Positions 44,476 to 53,006 are shown, counted from the first letter of the stretch. The stretch: DNA of 64,000 bases from Ignavibacteriales bacterium (GCA_020635255.1 JACKAC010000002.1:62001-126000), one strand, 5' to 3'. Made by a program: numbers and translations. Notes: generated from the sequence alone by a model not told the origin.

Positions 44476-44871
44476 TTACACGGTTACGGGTATACACAGA
44501 TAAAAACGTCCGATCTCAATGTCGAATGAATCACCGTCATCATCCTGCATGCTATAAGAGCCTTCCATGGTACCCCAGCTCGTATCGAGAGGGCAGTAGC
44601 TTTCATATTCAAAATCGTCACCGGGTTCAAGATAAGGAGTTTTCCCGATAACCCCGGGACCATCTACGACCTCTGTATCTCCCTCGGAATTAATTATCTC
44701 CCAATGTCGTGAAACAAGGGTTACTGCCTTATCGGAATTATTTGTAATAATTATCCTGTATTTAAAATAATAGAGGTTATTATCTGTGTCAGAATGCTCC
44801 TGTACATATTCAGGGAAAACCTGAACTCTTATGCCATTAGTAGTGGTATCCGAATTAATATTTGTAGTCAT
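44476..44871 (-). CDS. apaG: ApaG-family protein
   Basis: The protein has 131 residues. The ApaG fold is evident from VQVFPEYVQEHSDTDNNLYYFKYRIIITNNSDKAVTLVSRHWEIINSEG and GVIGKTPYLEPGDDFEYESYCPLDTSWGTMEGSY. It is an immunoglobulin-like domain whose cellular role is not settled. It is in the same direction as the GroES-like gene upstream (gap about 39 bases) and the glycosyltransferase downstream (gap 15 bases). Confidence 0.93.
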   Translation of the reverse strand: MTTNINSDTTTNGIRVQVFPEYVQEHSDTDNNLYYFKYRIIITNNSDKAVTLVSRHWEIINSEGDTEVVDGPGVIGKTPYLEPGDDFEYESYCPLDTSWGTMEGSYSMQDDDGDSFDIEIGRFYLCIPVTV

Positions 44872-44910
44872 GAACCAATTTTTTTTACTTATCGGAATAT
44901 ATAAATTATT

Positions 44911-45297
44911 TTAATAAACATCGTCATATCTCTCAATCATAAGAATAGAGTGCTGAGAGACTATATAATACTTTTCATCCTGATAAAGAACTTCGACCGC
45001 GCCTTTTTGAAGGTAAATGGCAAGGTCGCCTTCTTTTGCCTGCAATGGGATATATTTAACTGCTTCATCACTTCCCTTCCAATCTTCATCAAGACCTTCA
45101 GCCGGAAGGGGTATTGGATAGCCCGGTCCCACTTTCATCACGAACCCGCTCCTTACTTCTTCCTTCTCCTGTACATTGAGAGGAAGATAAAGACCGGTTT
45201 TGGTTTTTTCGTCGGCAGTCTTTGGTTTTATTAAAACCCTGTCACCGACAATTATGAGGTTCTTTAATTTTTCAGCTTCAGAAGTATGCGTATCCAT
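44911..45297 (-). CDS. Divergent GroES (Cpn10)-like protein
   Basis: The ATG at 45297 was used (a TTG precedes it at 45300). The 128 residues contain the Cpn10 core LIIVGDRVLIKPKTADEKTKTGLYLPLN, where the KTKTGLYLP part corresponds to the GroEL-binding mobile loop, then GFVMKVGPGYPIP and EGDLAIYLQKGAVEVLYQDEKYYIVSQHSILMI. It is about 30 residues longer than ordinary GroES, because of an insertion around GLDEDWKGSDEAVKYIPLQ. No groEL gene is near. It may serve a second or modified chaperonin, or be a non-chaperonin relative. Confidence 0.75.
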   Translation of the reverse strand: MDTHTSEAEKLKNLIIVGDRVLIKPKTADEKTKTGLYLPLNVQEKEEVRSGFVMKVGPGYPIPLPAEGLDEDWKGSDEAVKYIPLQAKEGDLAIYLQKGAVEVLYQDEKYYIVSQHSILMIERYDDVY

Positions 45298-45324
45298 CAA
45301 TCCCCTTTACAATAAAATATAACT

Positions 45325-46317
45325 TTAATAGTAATTCTCAATATAAAATTTTTCCGTAAAGTATTTTTTCTTCCAATCAGGATCAACTTTGTCAAGTAAT
45401 AATCCTTCCCCTGCACCTATGGAGTAGAATATAACTCTTTCGTATTCACTTAACTTGGCTTCTCTCAAAGTTTTCTGCAATTCTTTAAATGCGTATATTA
45501 TCACATTGTTTACATCCTGATAATCTGAGAGATGCTGAAATGCTTTTGTTGGTGTATATCCTTCATTTAGCATTTCCATAACCTGCATTTCTGTATACCG
45601 AGCAATACCTTCCTGCCATAGCTGAAATGAGAAGTAGCGGTAATTTTCCTCGCCAAATATCTCTTTGAGCTTCGATCTTTCTTTTAAATATTCATTAAGC
45701 TTATCTTCATTATAATCTGCAATTAAATCTGCCAGTAGAGCATTTGTTACCGCGAGTTGCTGTTCTGCTTCAGCGGAATTATATGGAAAAGGGAAGTTTA
45801 TCATCCACATACCCGACTCATCACCTTTTGCAAGATCGAGAGATGCGACTGATGTGTAGTAATCAGGATCAGACATTTGCATCTGGTGGAAGTGCTCATG
45901 TAGTAATGTTATTGTCCAACCGACAGAGTTTAAGCCGGTGTTTTCCGGGAGTCCGATCACAATAGTAGGAATTCCGTCAATTGCTGGAAAAGTGGCTAAG
46001 AGTTTCTTATCGAATGTTCTATTACGGTAATAGACTTCCTGCTTGAGAATATCGTCATAACCCAAAGAAACGAAATCATCGGTCAAAGGAGTATGCCCTA
46101 AGAGATACTCATAATTATCATCCACTAACAGAATGACGAAGGGTGTTTTTGACCATCCCTGCCAGATGCTATCAGCGGATTTTTCCGCTATCCTGTATGC
46201 CTCGACTATGCGGACTTTATCATCGAACCGGATAGCAGGTTTATCCTGCGCTTGGGCAAGATATGGTAAAAACAAAATTAGTATAAATAACAGGTTTTTC
46301 AATTTAAGTGTATTCAT
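45325..46317 (-). CDS. Secreted HExxH metallopeptidase-like protein
   Basis: The protein has 330 residues with a signal peptide (LLFILILFLPYLAQAQ). TLLHEHFHQMQ places an HExxH motif at H140-H144, and WQEGIARYTE supplies a glutamate, E236, about 92 residues downstream, as in gluzincins with a distant third ligand. The middle and C-terminal parts are helical. I do not recognise a Pfam family, so peptidase activity is inferred only from the motif. It is exported, probably periplasmic. The upstream neighbour is an AraC regulator on the same strand. Confidence 0.65.
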   Translation of the reverse strand: MNTLKLKNLLFILILFLPYLAQAQDKPAIRFDDKVRIVEAYRIAEKSADSIWQGWSKTPFVILLVDDNYEYLLGHTPLTDDFVSLGYDDILKQEVYYRNRTFDKKLLATFPAIDGIPTIVIGLPENTGLNSVGWTITLLHEHFHQMQMSDPDYYTSVASLDLAKGDESGMWMINFPFPYNSAEAEQQLAVTNALLADLIADYNEDKLNEYLKERSKLKEIFGEENYRYFSFQLWQEGIARYTEMQVMEMLNEGYTPTKAFQHLSDYQDVNNVIIYAFKELQKTLREAKLSEYERVIFYSIGAGEGLLLDKVDPDWKKKYFTEKFYIENYY

Positions 46318-46387
46318 GTTTCTAGATTATTAAATTTAAATAATCTAAAATTAGTTTCGCACACGAAATAATTCTTATCAAATGTTG

Positions 46388-47242
46388 CTAATAATTAAGG
46401 GATAAATTCCTGTATTCGCGAGGGGATAATCCGGTATGTTTTTTAAATAATAAAGAAAACGAGGAAGGGCTTTCAAATCCGGTATCGTAGCAAATGTTTG
46501 TTATGCTTTTCTTTTCGGTCCTCAGCATTTCGCAGGCGTGTATCATTCTCTGTCTAAGTAGGAATTCATATGGAGTAAGCTGATAAAGTTCTTTAAACAA
46601 TTTGATAAGATAATATTTGGATAATCCAGCTTGCTTGGAGATATCATCGAGATTTAATTTTTCATCATAGTATGTACGGATAAAATCTTTTGCTCTATTT
46701 AGTTTGCGGTAAGTTTCCAACCTGGTTGATTTCTTTTGGTGGCTCAGGTTCTCTAATTCGTTTTCAATTTTACTCCCCAACGAATTTAAATGTATTAGTA
46801 CTTCGAAAAACTTTTCTTCTCCCCACTGGAAATCCGAGGAAATCCTCTTTATGCCAGTACTCATTTCACGGATCAGGGAATGGAAACTCCAGTCAGCCGG
46901 GAATATTTTTTCCGAGATGCTTTCCGAAAGGGTATCGCTTACAAAATCTTTTTTAAATAACAGCAATACAGGTCCGCGATCGGTACCGTTTATTTTGGAA
47001 ATAGAAAATTTTTCATTTTTATTTAAAATAAGAAAGGATCCATTTCTCAACCTAGTTTCTCGATCGTTTTGGGAGATCAGGTATCCCCCTCTATGGGCGT
47101 AGATCAATGTCTGAGGCAGGAATGTCTCACCGACAGTAAATCCAAATACATCATTACCTGTGTTCAATGTGATGTATGCAGGTTTATCAGCGATTCTATT
47201 TAGAAGTAATAGGAGATTAGGCTTAAAATGGGAATCTTGCAT
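46388..47242 (-). CDS. AraC-family transcriptional regulator
   Basis: The protein has 284 residues: an N-terminal cupin-like region (FGFTVGETFLPQTLIYAHRGGYLISQ), then a double helix-turn-helix from about 185 (KLNLDDISKQAGLSKYYLIKLFKELYQLTPYEFLLRQRMIHACEMLRTEKKSITNICYDTGFESPSSFSLLFKKHTGLSPREYR). It lies 70 bases upstream of the secreted HExxH gene on the same strand and may control it. The other AraC gene at 31427 is only distantly similar. Confidence 0.92.
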   Translation of the reverse strand: MQDSHFKPNLLLLLNRIADKPAYITLNTGNDVFGFTVGETFLPQTLIYAHRGGYLISQNDRETRLRNGSFLILNKNEKFSISKINGTDRGPVLLLFKKDFVSDTLSESISEKIFPADWSFHSLIREMSTGIKRISSDFQWGEEKFFEVLIHLNSLGSKIENELENLSHQKKSTRLETYRKLNRAKDFIRTYYDEKLNLDDISKQAGLSKYYLIKLFKELYQLTPYEFLLRQRMIHACEMLRTEKKSITNICYDTGFESPSSFSLLFKKHTGLSPREYRNLSLNY

Positions 47243-47433
47243 TAAAAAATGAAATATTACTTAAAATATATTACATTTGATGCAAAAAACAGTGAAAAGG
47301 TTTAATTTTAGCGCGGAATATGGCTTTTACCCCAAATTGTATTGTTTTTTTTGGTTATTAATAATAAGTTAATAATCGTTAGCAATGTGAATTTACTTTT
47401 TCGTCAACCATTTAATTAAACAAGGAGGGCTAC

Positions 47434-48132
47434 GTGTTATTACGAGCGCTTATTTTGGGGATTTGTTTTTCTTTTTTTGGAGGGTTTATTGCTGAAGTCA
47501 GCACCGTTCAAGCATCAACAAGCGGTACTGAAAAGGTAGAGCAAAACAGGAAAAAGAAGAAAAAGAAATCTTCAAAGAAAAAGACTTACAAGAAGAAGTC
47601 TAGCAGTAACCTCTCGAGTTTCGGACAGGCATACAGAGAGGCAAGAAAAAAAGGTTTAAAGACATTCAAATACAACGGGAAGACTTACACCACAGTGAAG
47701 GATACCGATGGCAACAATAAGAATGTCACCAGCAATAAGAAAAGCAACAACAACAAGCGTGAAAGCGCCAGCTACAAGAACGTAAGTTTTGGCTCTGCTT
47801 ACAAGGACGCAAAGAGAAAAGGTCTTTCTACTTTTACCTGGAATGGTAAGAAGTACACCACCGGTAAAACAGTAGGCAACAAAAAAACTTCAAATAAAAA
47901 TAAGAAGTACACAAAGAGCAAGAAGAACTCTAAAAAGAAATATTCCAAGAAGAGAAAAACTTCTAAAAAGCGTTATACAACTAAGAAGAAATCTTCGAAT
48001 AATTCTTATAAGTCCTCAAATAATACCTATACTCCTCCGCCGAGCTATAATAACGATAACTCCGGAAGAGAGTATAAGAGGGAGAGCAATAATAACAATA
48101 CTCCTGTAAAGAAAGAACCAAAGAAGGAATAA
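47434..48132 (+). CDS. Exported lysine-rich protein with two NGKxYTT repeats
   Basis: A GTG start is preceded by a strong AAGGAGGG (47422-47429). The 232 residues begin with a hydrophobic signal (RALILGICFSFFGGFIAEVSTVQA), then an extremely Lys/Ser/Asn-rich body. Two copies of a folded-looking unit, SFGQAYREARKKGLKTFKYNGKTYTT (62-87) and SFGSAYKDAKRKGLSTFTWNGKKYTT (118-143), stand inside the low-complexity sequence. The same FxxAYxxARKxGxxTFxWNGKxYTT pattern occurs in some phage structural proteins. It could bind DNA, RNA or polyanionic polymers outside the cytoplasm. The family is not recognised. Confidence 0.75.
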   Translation: MLLRALILGICFSFFGGFIAEVSTVQASTSGTEKVEQNRKKKKKKSSKKKTYKKKSSSNLSSFGQAYREARKKGLKTFKYNGKTYTTVKDTDGNNKNVTSNKKSNNNKRESASYKNVSFGSAYKDAKRKGLSTFTWNGKKYTTGKTVGNKKTSNKNKKYTKSKKNSKKKYSKKRKTSKKRYTTKKKSSNNSYKSSNNTYTPPPSYNNDNSGREYKRESNNNNTPVKKEPKKE

Positions 48133-48158
48133 ATTTAGGGGAGAATTAAAAGATTTAA

Positions 48159-48185
48159 AACCCGGTTTTTCAGCCGGGTTTTTTA
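48159..48185. terminator. Intrinsic terminator
   Basis: The stem AACCCGG / CCGGGTT is followed by TTTTT. It ends the lysine-rich gene and overlaps the end of the convergent RidA gene. Confidence 0.88.
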
Positions 48186-48572
48186 TTGGTCTAAAATTGC
48201 AGTAGCTTCGATCTCGACAAGCATATCAGGATGAGCAAGCCCGCTAATAACGACCATAGTAGAAGCGGGTTTGATCTCAGAAAAGAACTCACCATGGGCT
48301 TTGGCAACACCATCCCAAGCGCCGATATCCGTAATAAACATGCGTGTTCTTACAACATCATTTATGTTACCGCCCAGCTCGCAAATAGCAGAGTGTATCT
48401 TATTTAAAATAAACATTCCCTGGGTATATGCATCACCCACTCCGACAACTTCACCATTTTCAAAGGAGGTTGTGCCGGCTACTTCGATGATATTTTCCGC
48501 ACGAACCGCGCGGGAATACCCGACGGAATCGCCCCATTTTGTTCCAGCAGATACTTTTTTTCTTTCGCTCAT
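48183..48572 (-). CDS. RidA-family reactive imine deaminase
   Basis: The protein has 129 residues with the RidA fold and the conserved arginine in NDVVRTRMFITD, plus the closing PASTMVVISGLAHPDMLVEIEATAIL. RidA hydrolyses 2-aminoacrylate and similar reactive imines formed by PLP enzymes. It is the last gene of a tightly packed minus-strand unit (GNAT, OsmC, DUF3052, RidA), one base after the DUF3052 stop. A housekeeping damage-control role fits the stress-related neighbours. Confidence 0.93.
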   Translation of the reverse strand: MSERKKVSAGTKWGDSVGYSRAVRAENIIEVAGTTSFENGEVVGVGDAYTQGMFILNKIHSAICELGGNINDVVRTRMFITDIGAWDGVAKAHGEFFSEIKPASTMVVISGLAHPDMLVEIEATAILDQ

Positions 48573-48573
48573 T

Positions 48574-48978
48574 TTATTTTCGGTTTTCTTTTCTGATGAC
48601 GAGTTTTAATCCAGACCAGATATCATCCACAGCGCATACTTTTATATCCACAAGTCCCATCGGGAGGGCAACTTCACGGATAACATCCTCCGTAATATCT
48701 GTCTGTATCTTAGATGCTTTCTTGGGCCATGAAACCCATATCATTCCGTCCTGCTCTATGGATCTCATATTCTTCTTCAATTCGGAGGCAAGCTCCTTAC
48801 GGCTTTTAGTGAATATGTGAACAAAGTCAGCTTTGCCTGTTTTGATCTGTTTAACAGCAGGAGGAATTTCTTCCAGCAGATCCATATAATTCTTTGGCTT
48901 ATTTATGAAGCGGACTTTAAAGCCTTCTTTAATACCGAGTTTTTTTACGAGCGGTGTACCGGAATATCCTGCGGGCAT
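48574..48978 (-). CDS. DUF3052-family protein
   Basis: The protein has 134 residues, with AGYSGTPLVKKLGIKEGFKVRFINKPKNY at the start and DGMIWVSWPKKASKIQTDITEDVIREVALPMGLVDIKVCAVDDIWSGLKLVIRKE at the end. This is the DUF3052 pattern (also met in actinobacterial proteins). The function is unknown. Its start shares one base with the stop of the OsmC gene (TGATG), so it is translationally coupled. Confidence 0.87.
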   Translation of the reverse strand: MPAGYSGTPLVKKLGIKEGFKVRFINKPKNYMDLLEEIPPAVKQIKTGKADFVHIFTKSRKELASELKKNMRSIEQDGMIWVSWPKKASKIQTDITEDVIREVALPMGLVDIKVCAVDDIWSGLKLVIRKENRK

Positions 48979-49415
48979 CAGTCTTCGAATTTAGTTTCTA
49001 TGTCGATCGGTGATAAAAGTGTCCTATGGACGGGACATTTCTTAGCGATATCAATTAATTTGAGCTTCTGCCCGTCGGAGAGCTGTCCTTTTGTTTTTAC
49101 CGTCACATTAAATTTATAGATCTGGGCTTTTTTACCCTCTTCGCAATTCTCACAATCTTCTACATAATCTTTTCCGTGAGTAATAATGGCTTTGAACTCC
49201 TCAACATTCCAGCCTTTTCTATCGGAGTACCATTTCATAGTCATTACGGTACAGGCGGCAAGCCCGGATGCAATGAGACCGTAGGGAGTCGGTCCTTTAT
49301 CATATCCGCCGGAGGAGCCTGGTTCATCTGCAATTATTTCGTGACCGTCTACAGAGATATGAGTGGTGAATTTTTCATCCGGTCTGAGAACGGCAATTGT
49401 TTCGTTTGTGCTCAT
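48978..49415 (-). CDS. OsmC-family peroxide-reducing protein
   Basis: The protein has 145 residues with the two redox cysteines of OsmC/Ohr proteins in LAACTVMTMKWYSDRKG and KKCPVHRTLL. The intervening region has an insert CENCEEGKK with two more Cys. Members reduce organic hydroperoxides or act in sulfur metabolism. It lies in the GNAT-OsmC-DUF3052-RidA unit, 9 bases after the GNAT gene. Confidence 0.92.
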   Translation of the reverse strand: MSTNETIAVLRPDEKFTTHISVDGHEIIADEPGSSGGYDKGPTPYGLIASGLAACTVMTMKWYSDRKGWNVEEFKAIITHGKDYVEDCENCEEGKKAQIYKFNVTVKTKGQLSDGQKLKLIDIAKKCPVHRTLLSPIDIETKFED

Positions 49416-49424
49416 GATTTTTGA

Positions 49425-49958
49425 TCAGTTTAGTTTTTTGCTCATTATTACACTGCGGTAGTTAGTATCTTTCCATCGAACGTATTCGATAAAGCGGTAG
49501 CCTTTCTTTTTGTATATTTCGATAAGATGAGAAGCGCCCTCGGCTGTATCGAGAGCAAGCTCGGCGTCACCTTTGTTGCGGGAATGTTCCTCGATCAATT
49601 CCATCAAACGGCTTCCTATGCCCGATTTTTGAAGCGCGGGATCAACTCCAAATTGTCCAAAATATCCGACACCATCTTTATCATACCAGTTACATCTTTC
49701 GTAACCCGATTCATGGTAATAGGATATAGTTGCTATGATCCTGCCATCTTTTAAAGCAACCAGGCAGTATGCCCTGTTAATTCTGCTCAATGTTATATCG
49801 TCTCCCTGGTGAGTAGCAACGTACCGGAATCCCATATCAGCTAACTGTTTGTAGCTTTTATTAAGAAGTTTAGTCAGCTCAGAAACCGAATCCATATTCG
49901 GATCAAATTGGCGTATCTCTATGTTATTATATTCCATTAAATTAGCACTGGCATACAT
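49425..49958 (-). CDS. GNAT-family N-acetyltransferase
   Basis: The protein has 177 residues with YFGQFGVDPALQKSGIGSRLMELIEEHSRNKGDAELALDTAEGASHLIEIYKKKGYRFIEYVRW, the acetyl-CoA-binding loop QKSGIGSRL and the usual final YKKKGY. The substrate is unknown. It is the first gene of the four-gene unit that ends with RidA. Confidence 0.9.
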   Translation of the reverse strand: MYASANLMEYNNIEIRQFDPNMDSVSELTKLLNKSYKQLADMGFRYVATHQGDDITLSRINRAYCLVALKDGRIIATISYYHESGYERCNWYDKDGVGYFGQFGVDPALQKSGIGSRLMELIEEHSRNKGDAELALDTAEGASHLIEIYKKKGYRFIEYVRWKDTNYRSVIMSKKLN

Positions 49959-50079
49959 TAATATAATTTTAATCGCTTAACATTTCAATCATATATAAAT
50001 ATATTCAGTTTAAGAAACTAAACAGCAGTGGAATCTGTTTGATATTACGTAGAGCACTAGAGCAAACAATAACCCACAA

Positions 50080-50667
50080 ATGAAAATGAAACCATTAATA
50101 GTGATCGGTATCGCGGCGGTAGCCGTAGTGGCTTTTTTATTCAGAAATTCGCTTTTCTCCGGGGGCCATGAACCGGGCAACAATGTAGTTAGTGAAAACG
50201 TCAAATTGGTCTCCGATTCATTGGATTCGGAAAATAATCAAACCCAGGGAGATAATATGTCCGACAAAGTAAACAAAACCGAAGAAGAGTGGAAGAAAGA
50301 ACTAACAGACGAAGAGTACCACGTTCTCAGAGAGAAAGGAACAGAGAGACCCTTTACGGGAAAGTATGAAGATTTTAAAGATGTAGGTACATTTCATTGT
50401 AATGCATGCGGAAATCCTGTATTCTATTCGACTGCAAAGTTTGAATCAGGATGTGGATGGCCCAGCTTTTTTGAAGCGGTAACAGACAGCAGTATTATTC
50501 TTAGTGAGGACACTTCACATGGAATGGTAAGGACTGAAGTAACATGCGGAAGATGCGGATCACATTTAGGGCATGTATTCGATGACGGACCTCCTCCTAC
50601 TGGAAAGAGGTACTGTATAAATTCGGTATCATTGCAATTCAAAGACAAAGAAGGAAACGAGAAGTAA
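50080..50667 (+). CDS. msrB: Membrane-anchored methionine-R-sulfoxide reductase MsrB
   Basis: The protein has 195 residues. An N-terminal hydrophobic segment (LIVIGIAAVAVVAFLF) and a linker of about 40 residues precede the MsrB domain, so the enzyme is probably tethered in the periplasm. Zinc Cys at 107/110 (CNAC) and 156/159 (CGRC), the GCGWPSF region and catalytic C179 in GKRYCINSVSLQF are all present. It reduces methionine-R-sulfoxide in exported proteins. An internal ATG at residue 60 would give a conventional cytoplasmic form. A terminator follows. Confidence 0.95.
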   Translation: MKMKPLIVIGIAAVAVVAFLFRNSLFSGGHEPGNNVVSENVKLVSDSLDSENNQTQGDNMSDKVNKTEEEWKKELTDEEYHVLREKGTERPFTGKYEDFKDVGTFHCNACGNPVFYSTAKFESGCGWPSFFEAVTDSSIILSEDTSHGMVRTEVTCGRCGSHLGHVFDDGPPPTGKRYCINSVSLQFKDKEGNEK

Positions 50668-50676
50668 AATTAGTTT

Positions 50677-50705
50677 AAAAGCCCGCACAACGCGGGCTTT
50701 TTTAT
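50677..50705. terminator. Intrinsic terminator after msrB
   Basis: The stem AAAAGCCCGC / GCGGGCTTTT with loop ACAAC continues into a T-run. It is shared with the end of the convergent DinB gene. Confidence 0.88.
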
Positions 50706-51139
50706 ATCCGCATTTTTCCTTCTTTTCCAAGCAGTTTCCTTAACACGCCCAATTGTCCGGCGTGGTATGATTCATGAAACATAAAAAAGGCTACCTTTTT
50801 GTCTTTTTCATTATCTCCTTCGTCAAGGACCTTGTTTATTTCTTCCGTAAGCTTCTCGAAATCTTTCTTTATTGTATCAATATCAATTGCAACATCGGTT
50901 GAGGGAAGTTGTTTATTCCCCGCGTAATATTCTTTGTATTCAGGTTGGAGGATCCTTCCACTCCCAACGTCTTCAAGCAGATCATCACGCGTATTTACAA
51001 TATGTCCTGCAACCCAGTTTATAAGGTTTACCCTGTCATCAGCAGTGGTGAGACTATCTTCGTTTGAAATTTCTTCAAGATTTTTATTAAATACAAAAGC
51101 ATTGTACTTCATTATTAATTTTATTTCTTCTGCTGCCAT
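50702..51139 (-). CDS. DinB-family protein
   Basis: The protein has 145 residues, a four-helix bundle with VAGHIVNTRDDLLEDVG (helix 2) and FFMFHESYHAGQLGVLRKLLGKEG at the end, where HESYH gives two of the metal-binding His. It is different in sequence from the DinB protein at 32814. DinB members are often thiol-dependent transferases, and the same fold supplies the N-terminal domain of EgtB (54601). It is a single gene, convergent with msrB. Confidence 0.83.
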   Translation of the reverse strand: MAAEEIKLIMKYNAFVFNKNLEEISNEDSLTTADDRVNLINWVAGHIVNTRDDLLEDVGSGRILQPEYKEYYAGNKQLPSTDVAIDIDTIKKDFEKLTEEINKVLDEGDNEKDKKVAFFMFHESYHAGQLGVLRKLLGKEGKMRI

Positions 51140-51215
51140 AATTTATGAATTTAGATTAAGATTAATTTTTTCCAATTTATGTTGATAAGAGTATCAAGAT
51201 TAAAATAATTTTACA

Positions 51216-51869
51216 ATGTCAAACAATACCGGAGCAATAAATAGCAATATTCAAGAACATAATCCTAAGTTCTTCAGGAATAAATTCGAGAATGCATTAT
51301 CTTATAGTGAATATAAAAATTTAGTACTTAGGCTGGCTGATGAGAGAGATACGACCGGTACGGAGAAAAGTGAAAGCAGGGTAAACAATACCAAGCTAAA
51401 TGCCGTAAGAATGAAAAGATGGGATAATACGATCGAGATACTGCCCGGAATGGTCGAGATCACTATGGATCTAAAAAGGGATTATGCGTGGTTGGTATTA
51501 ACGGAATCATGGTGCGGAGATTCTGCGCAGAACATTCCTGCAATAAACAAGATAGCAGAACTCTCTGATAATATAGGGTTAGGGTTTATTTTCAGGGATG
51601 AGAACCCCGAATTAATGGATTGCTGTCTGACGAGCGGGACACGATCGATACCAAAGCTTATATCTGTAGATAAGTCCAACTGGAGCTATATGGGAACGTG
51701 GGGACCCCGACCTGAGCCGGCGCAGGAGATGATGCGGGAACATAAACGAACAAAGCAGAAAGAACTCGCCGAAGTTCAGAAAGATATAGCAATATGGTAC
51801 ACGAAAGACAAATGTGAAACTATACAAAAAGAATTTATTGAACTAATAAACCGCTGGGAAAACAGCTAG
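51216..51869 (+). CDS. Thioredoxin-fold protein with single active-site Cys
   Basis: The protein has 217 residues. The thioredoxin fold is seen in YAWLVLTESWCGDSAQNIPAINKIAEL, with C100 in a WCGDS motif where the second Cys of CxxC is Ser, and in the cis-Pro region SIPKLISVD. This matches the Thioredoxin_9 group of FCB bacteria. A monothiol site suggests a glutathione- or low-molecular-weight-thiol-linked reaction, or a scaffold. It is followed by the EgtD gene on the same strand (gap 65 bases). Confidence 0.85.
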   Translation: MSNNTGAINSNIQEHNPKFFRNKFENALSYSEYKNLVLRLADERDTTGTEKSESRVNNTKLNAVRMKRWDNTIEILPGMVEITMDLKRDYAWLVLTESWCGDSAQNIPAINKIAELSDNIGLGFIFRDENPELMDCCLTSGTRSIPKLISVDKSNWSYMGTWGPRPEPAQEMMREHKRTKQKELAEVQKDIAIWYTKDKCETIQKEFIELINRWENS

Positions 51870-51934
51870 ACGCTCTTTAGGTGTTGTAATTAGCAACAAG
51901 AACTTTATTTTAAGTTTAACTAACCTTCCTAAAA

Positions 51935-52972
51935 TTGTTACCGACGGACACAGTAATAAAAAATTCGCCGGTCTTTTCAAAAGAAATTTTGAATGACCGG
52001 TTAAACATTTACAGGTTTGAGAAAGCTCTGACTGAAAGCACATTCGCAGAGGATGTTAAGAACGGGCTTACTGCAGAGAAAAAATTTCTATATCCGAAAT
52101 ATTTTTATGACGATAGGGGTTCGGAGCTCTTCGATAAAATAACACAGATAGAGGATTATTATCCGACACGAACGGAAGAGAGCATTTTGATAGAAAGGTC
52201 AGGTGATATAATTGAGTTTAGTAAGAATAAACCTGTTATGGTAGAGCTTGGTAGTGGTACGTCTACAAAGACCCGTCACTTACTAGATGCCGAGCTCAAA
52301 ACAGGACGGCAGTTGAATTATATTCCGCTCGATGTATCAGATATACTGATCCCCACATCTGAACAATTACTTAAAGATTATTCGAACTTAACAATAAACG
52401 GTATCTTATCTGAATATATTTCCGGATACAGGATAGTTAAAGATATAGATAACTCGGACAATCTAACGATATTCCTTGGTTCGAGCATTGGTAATTTCCG
52501 AAGGTCATACATTAAGGAATTCCTGTCAAAGATCGCAAGCGAGATGAAGGATACAGATGCGCTGCTGATAGGGTTCGATCTAATTAAAGATGAAGATATA
52601 TTAGTACGAGCTTATAATGACAGGGACGGCTTGACGGCGGAATTTAACCTCAATATTCTTCAAAGAATAAATAATGAACTGGGTGGAGAATTCGACCTTT
52701 CGAAGTTTAGACATGAGTCCATTTTTAATAAAGAGAAGAGCAGGATAGAAATGCATTTATTCTCTAAGGAGAAGCAGAGTGTAATGATAAACGATCTCGG
52801 TTTGAAAATTGAGCTTGACGAAGGCGAGGGCATCCACACCGAGAACTCATATAAATTTAACGATGACCTTATAATGGAATTTGCGGATACTGCAGGACTG
52901 GACTGGATAAAGACATGGAATGACGATAGAAAGTATTTTGCACTAACGTTATTTAATAAAAAAGGCAGCTAA
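51935..52972 (+). CDS. egtD: L-histidine N-alpha-methyltransferase EgtD
   Basis: The protein has 345 residues. FLYPKYFYDDRGSELFDKITQIEDYYPTRTE and the SAM motif VELGSGTSTKT (103-113) identify EgtD, with NLTIFLGSSIGNFRRS and AYNDRDGLTAEFNLNILQR as further conserved blocks. It trimethylates histidine to hercynine, the first step of ergothioneine synthesis. The start is uncertain: a TTG at 51935 is used because no ATG precedes the conserved YFYDDRGSELF block. The matching EgtB is at 54601 on the other strand, separated by a T9SS gene. Confidence 0.92.
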   Translation: MLPTDTVIKNSPVFSKEILNDRLNIYRFEKALTESTFAEDVKNGLTAEKKFLYPKYFYDDRGSELFDKITQIEDYYPTRTEESILIERSGDIIEFSKNKPVMVELGSGTSTKTRHLLDAELKTGRQLNYIPLDVSDILIPTSEQLLKDYSNLTINGILSEYISGYRIVKDIDNSDNLTIFLGSSIGNFRRSYIKEFLSKIASEMKDTDALLIGFDLIKDEDILVRAYNDRDGLTAEFNLNILQRINNELGGEFDLSKFRHESIFNKEKSRIEMHLFSKEKQSVMINDLGLKIELDEGEGIHTENSYKFNDDLIMEFADTAGLDWIKTWNDDRKYFALTLFNKKGS

Positions 52973-52985
52973 AAGCTGCCTTTTT
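52961..52985. terminator. Intrinsic terminator overlapping egtD stop
   Basis: The stem AAAGGCAGCT / AGCTGCCTTT with loop AAA begins in the final codons and continues into a T-run. It lies between convergent genes. Confidence 0.87.
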
Positions 52986-53006
52986 AGTATTATAAAATGT
53001 TAAAAT

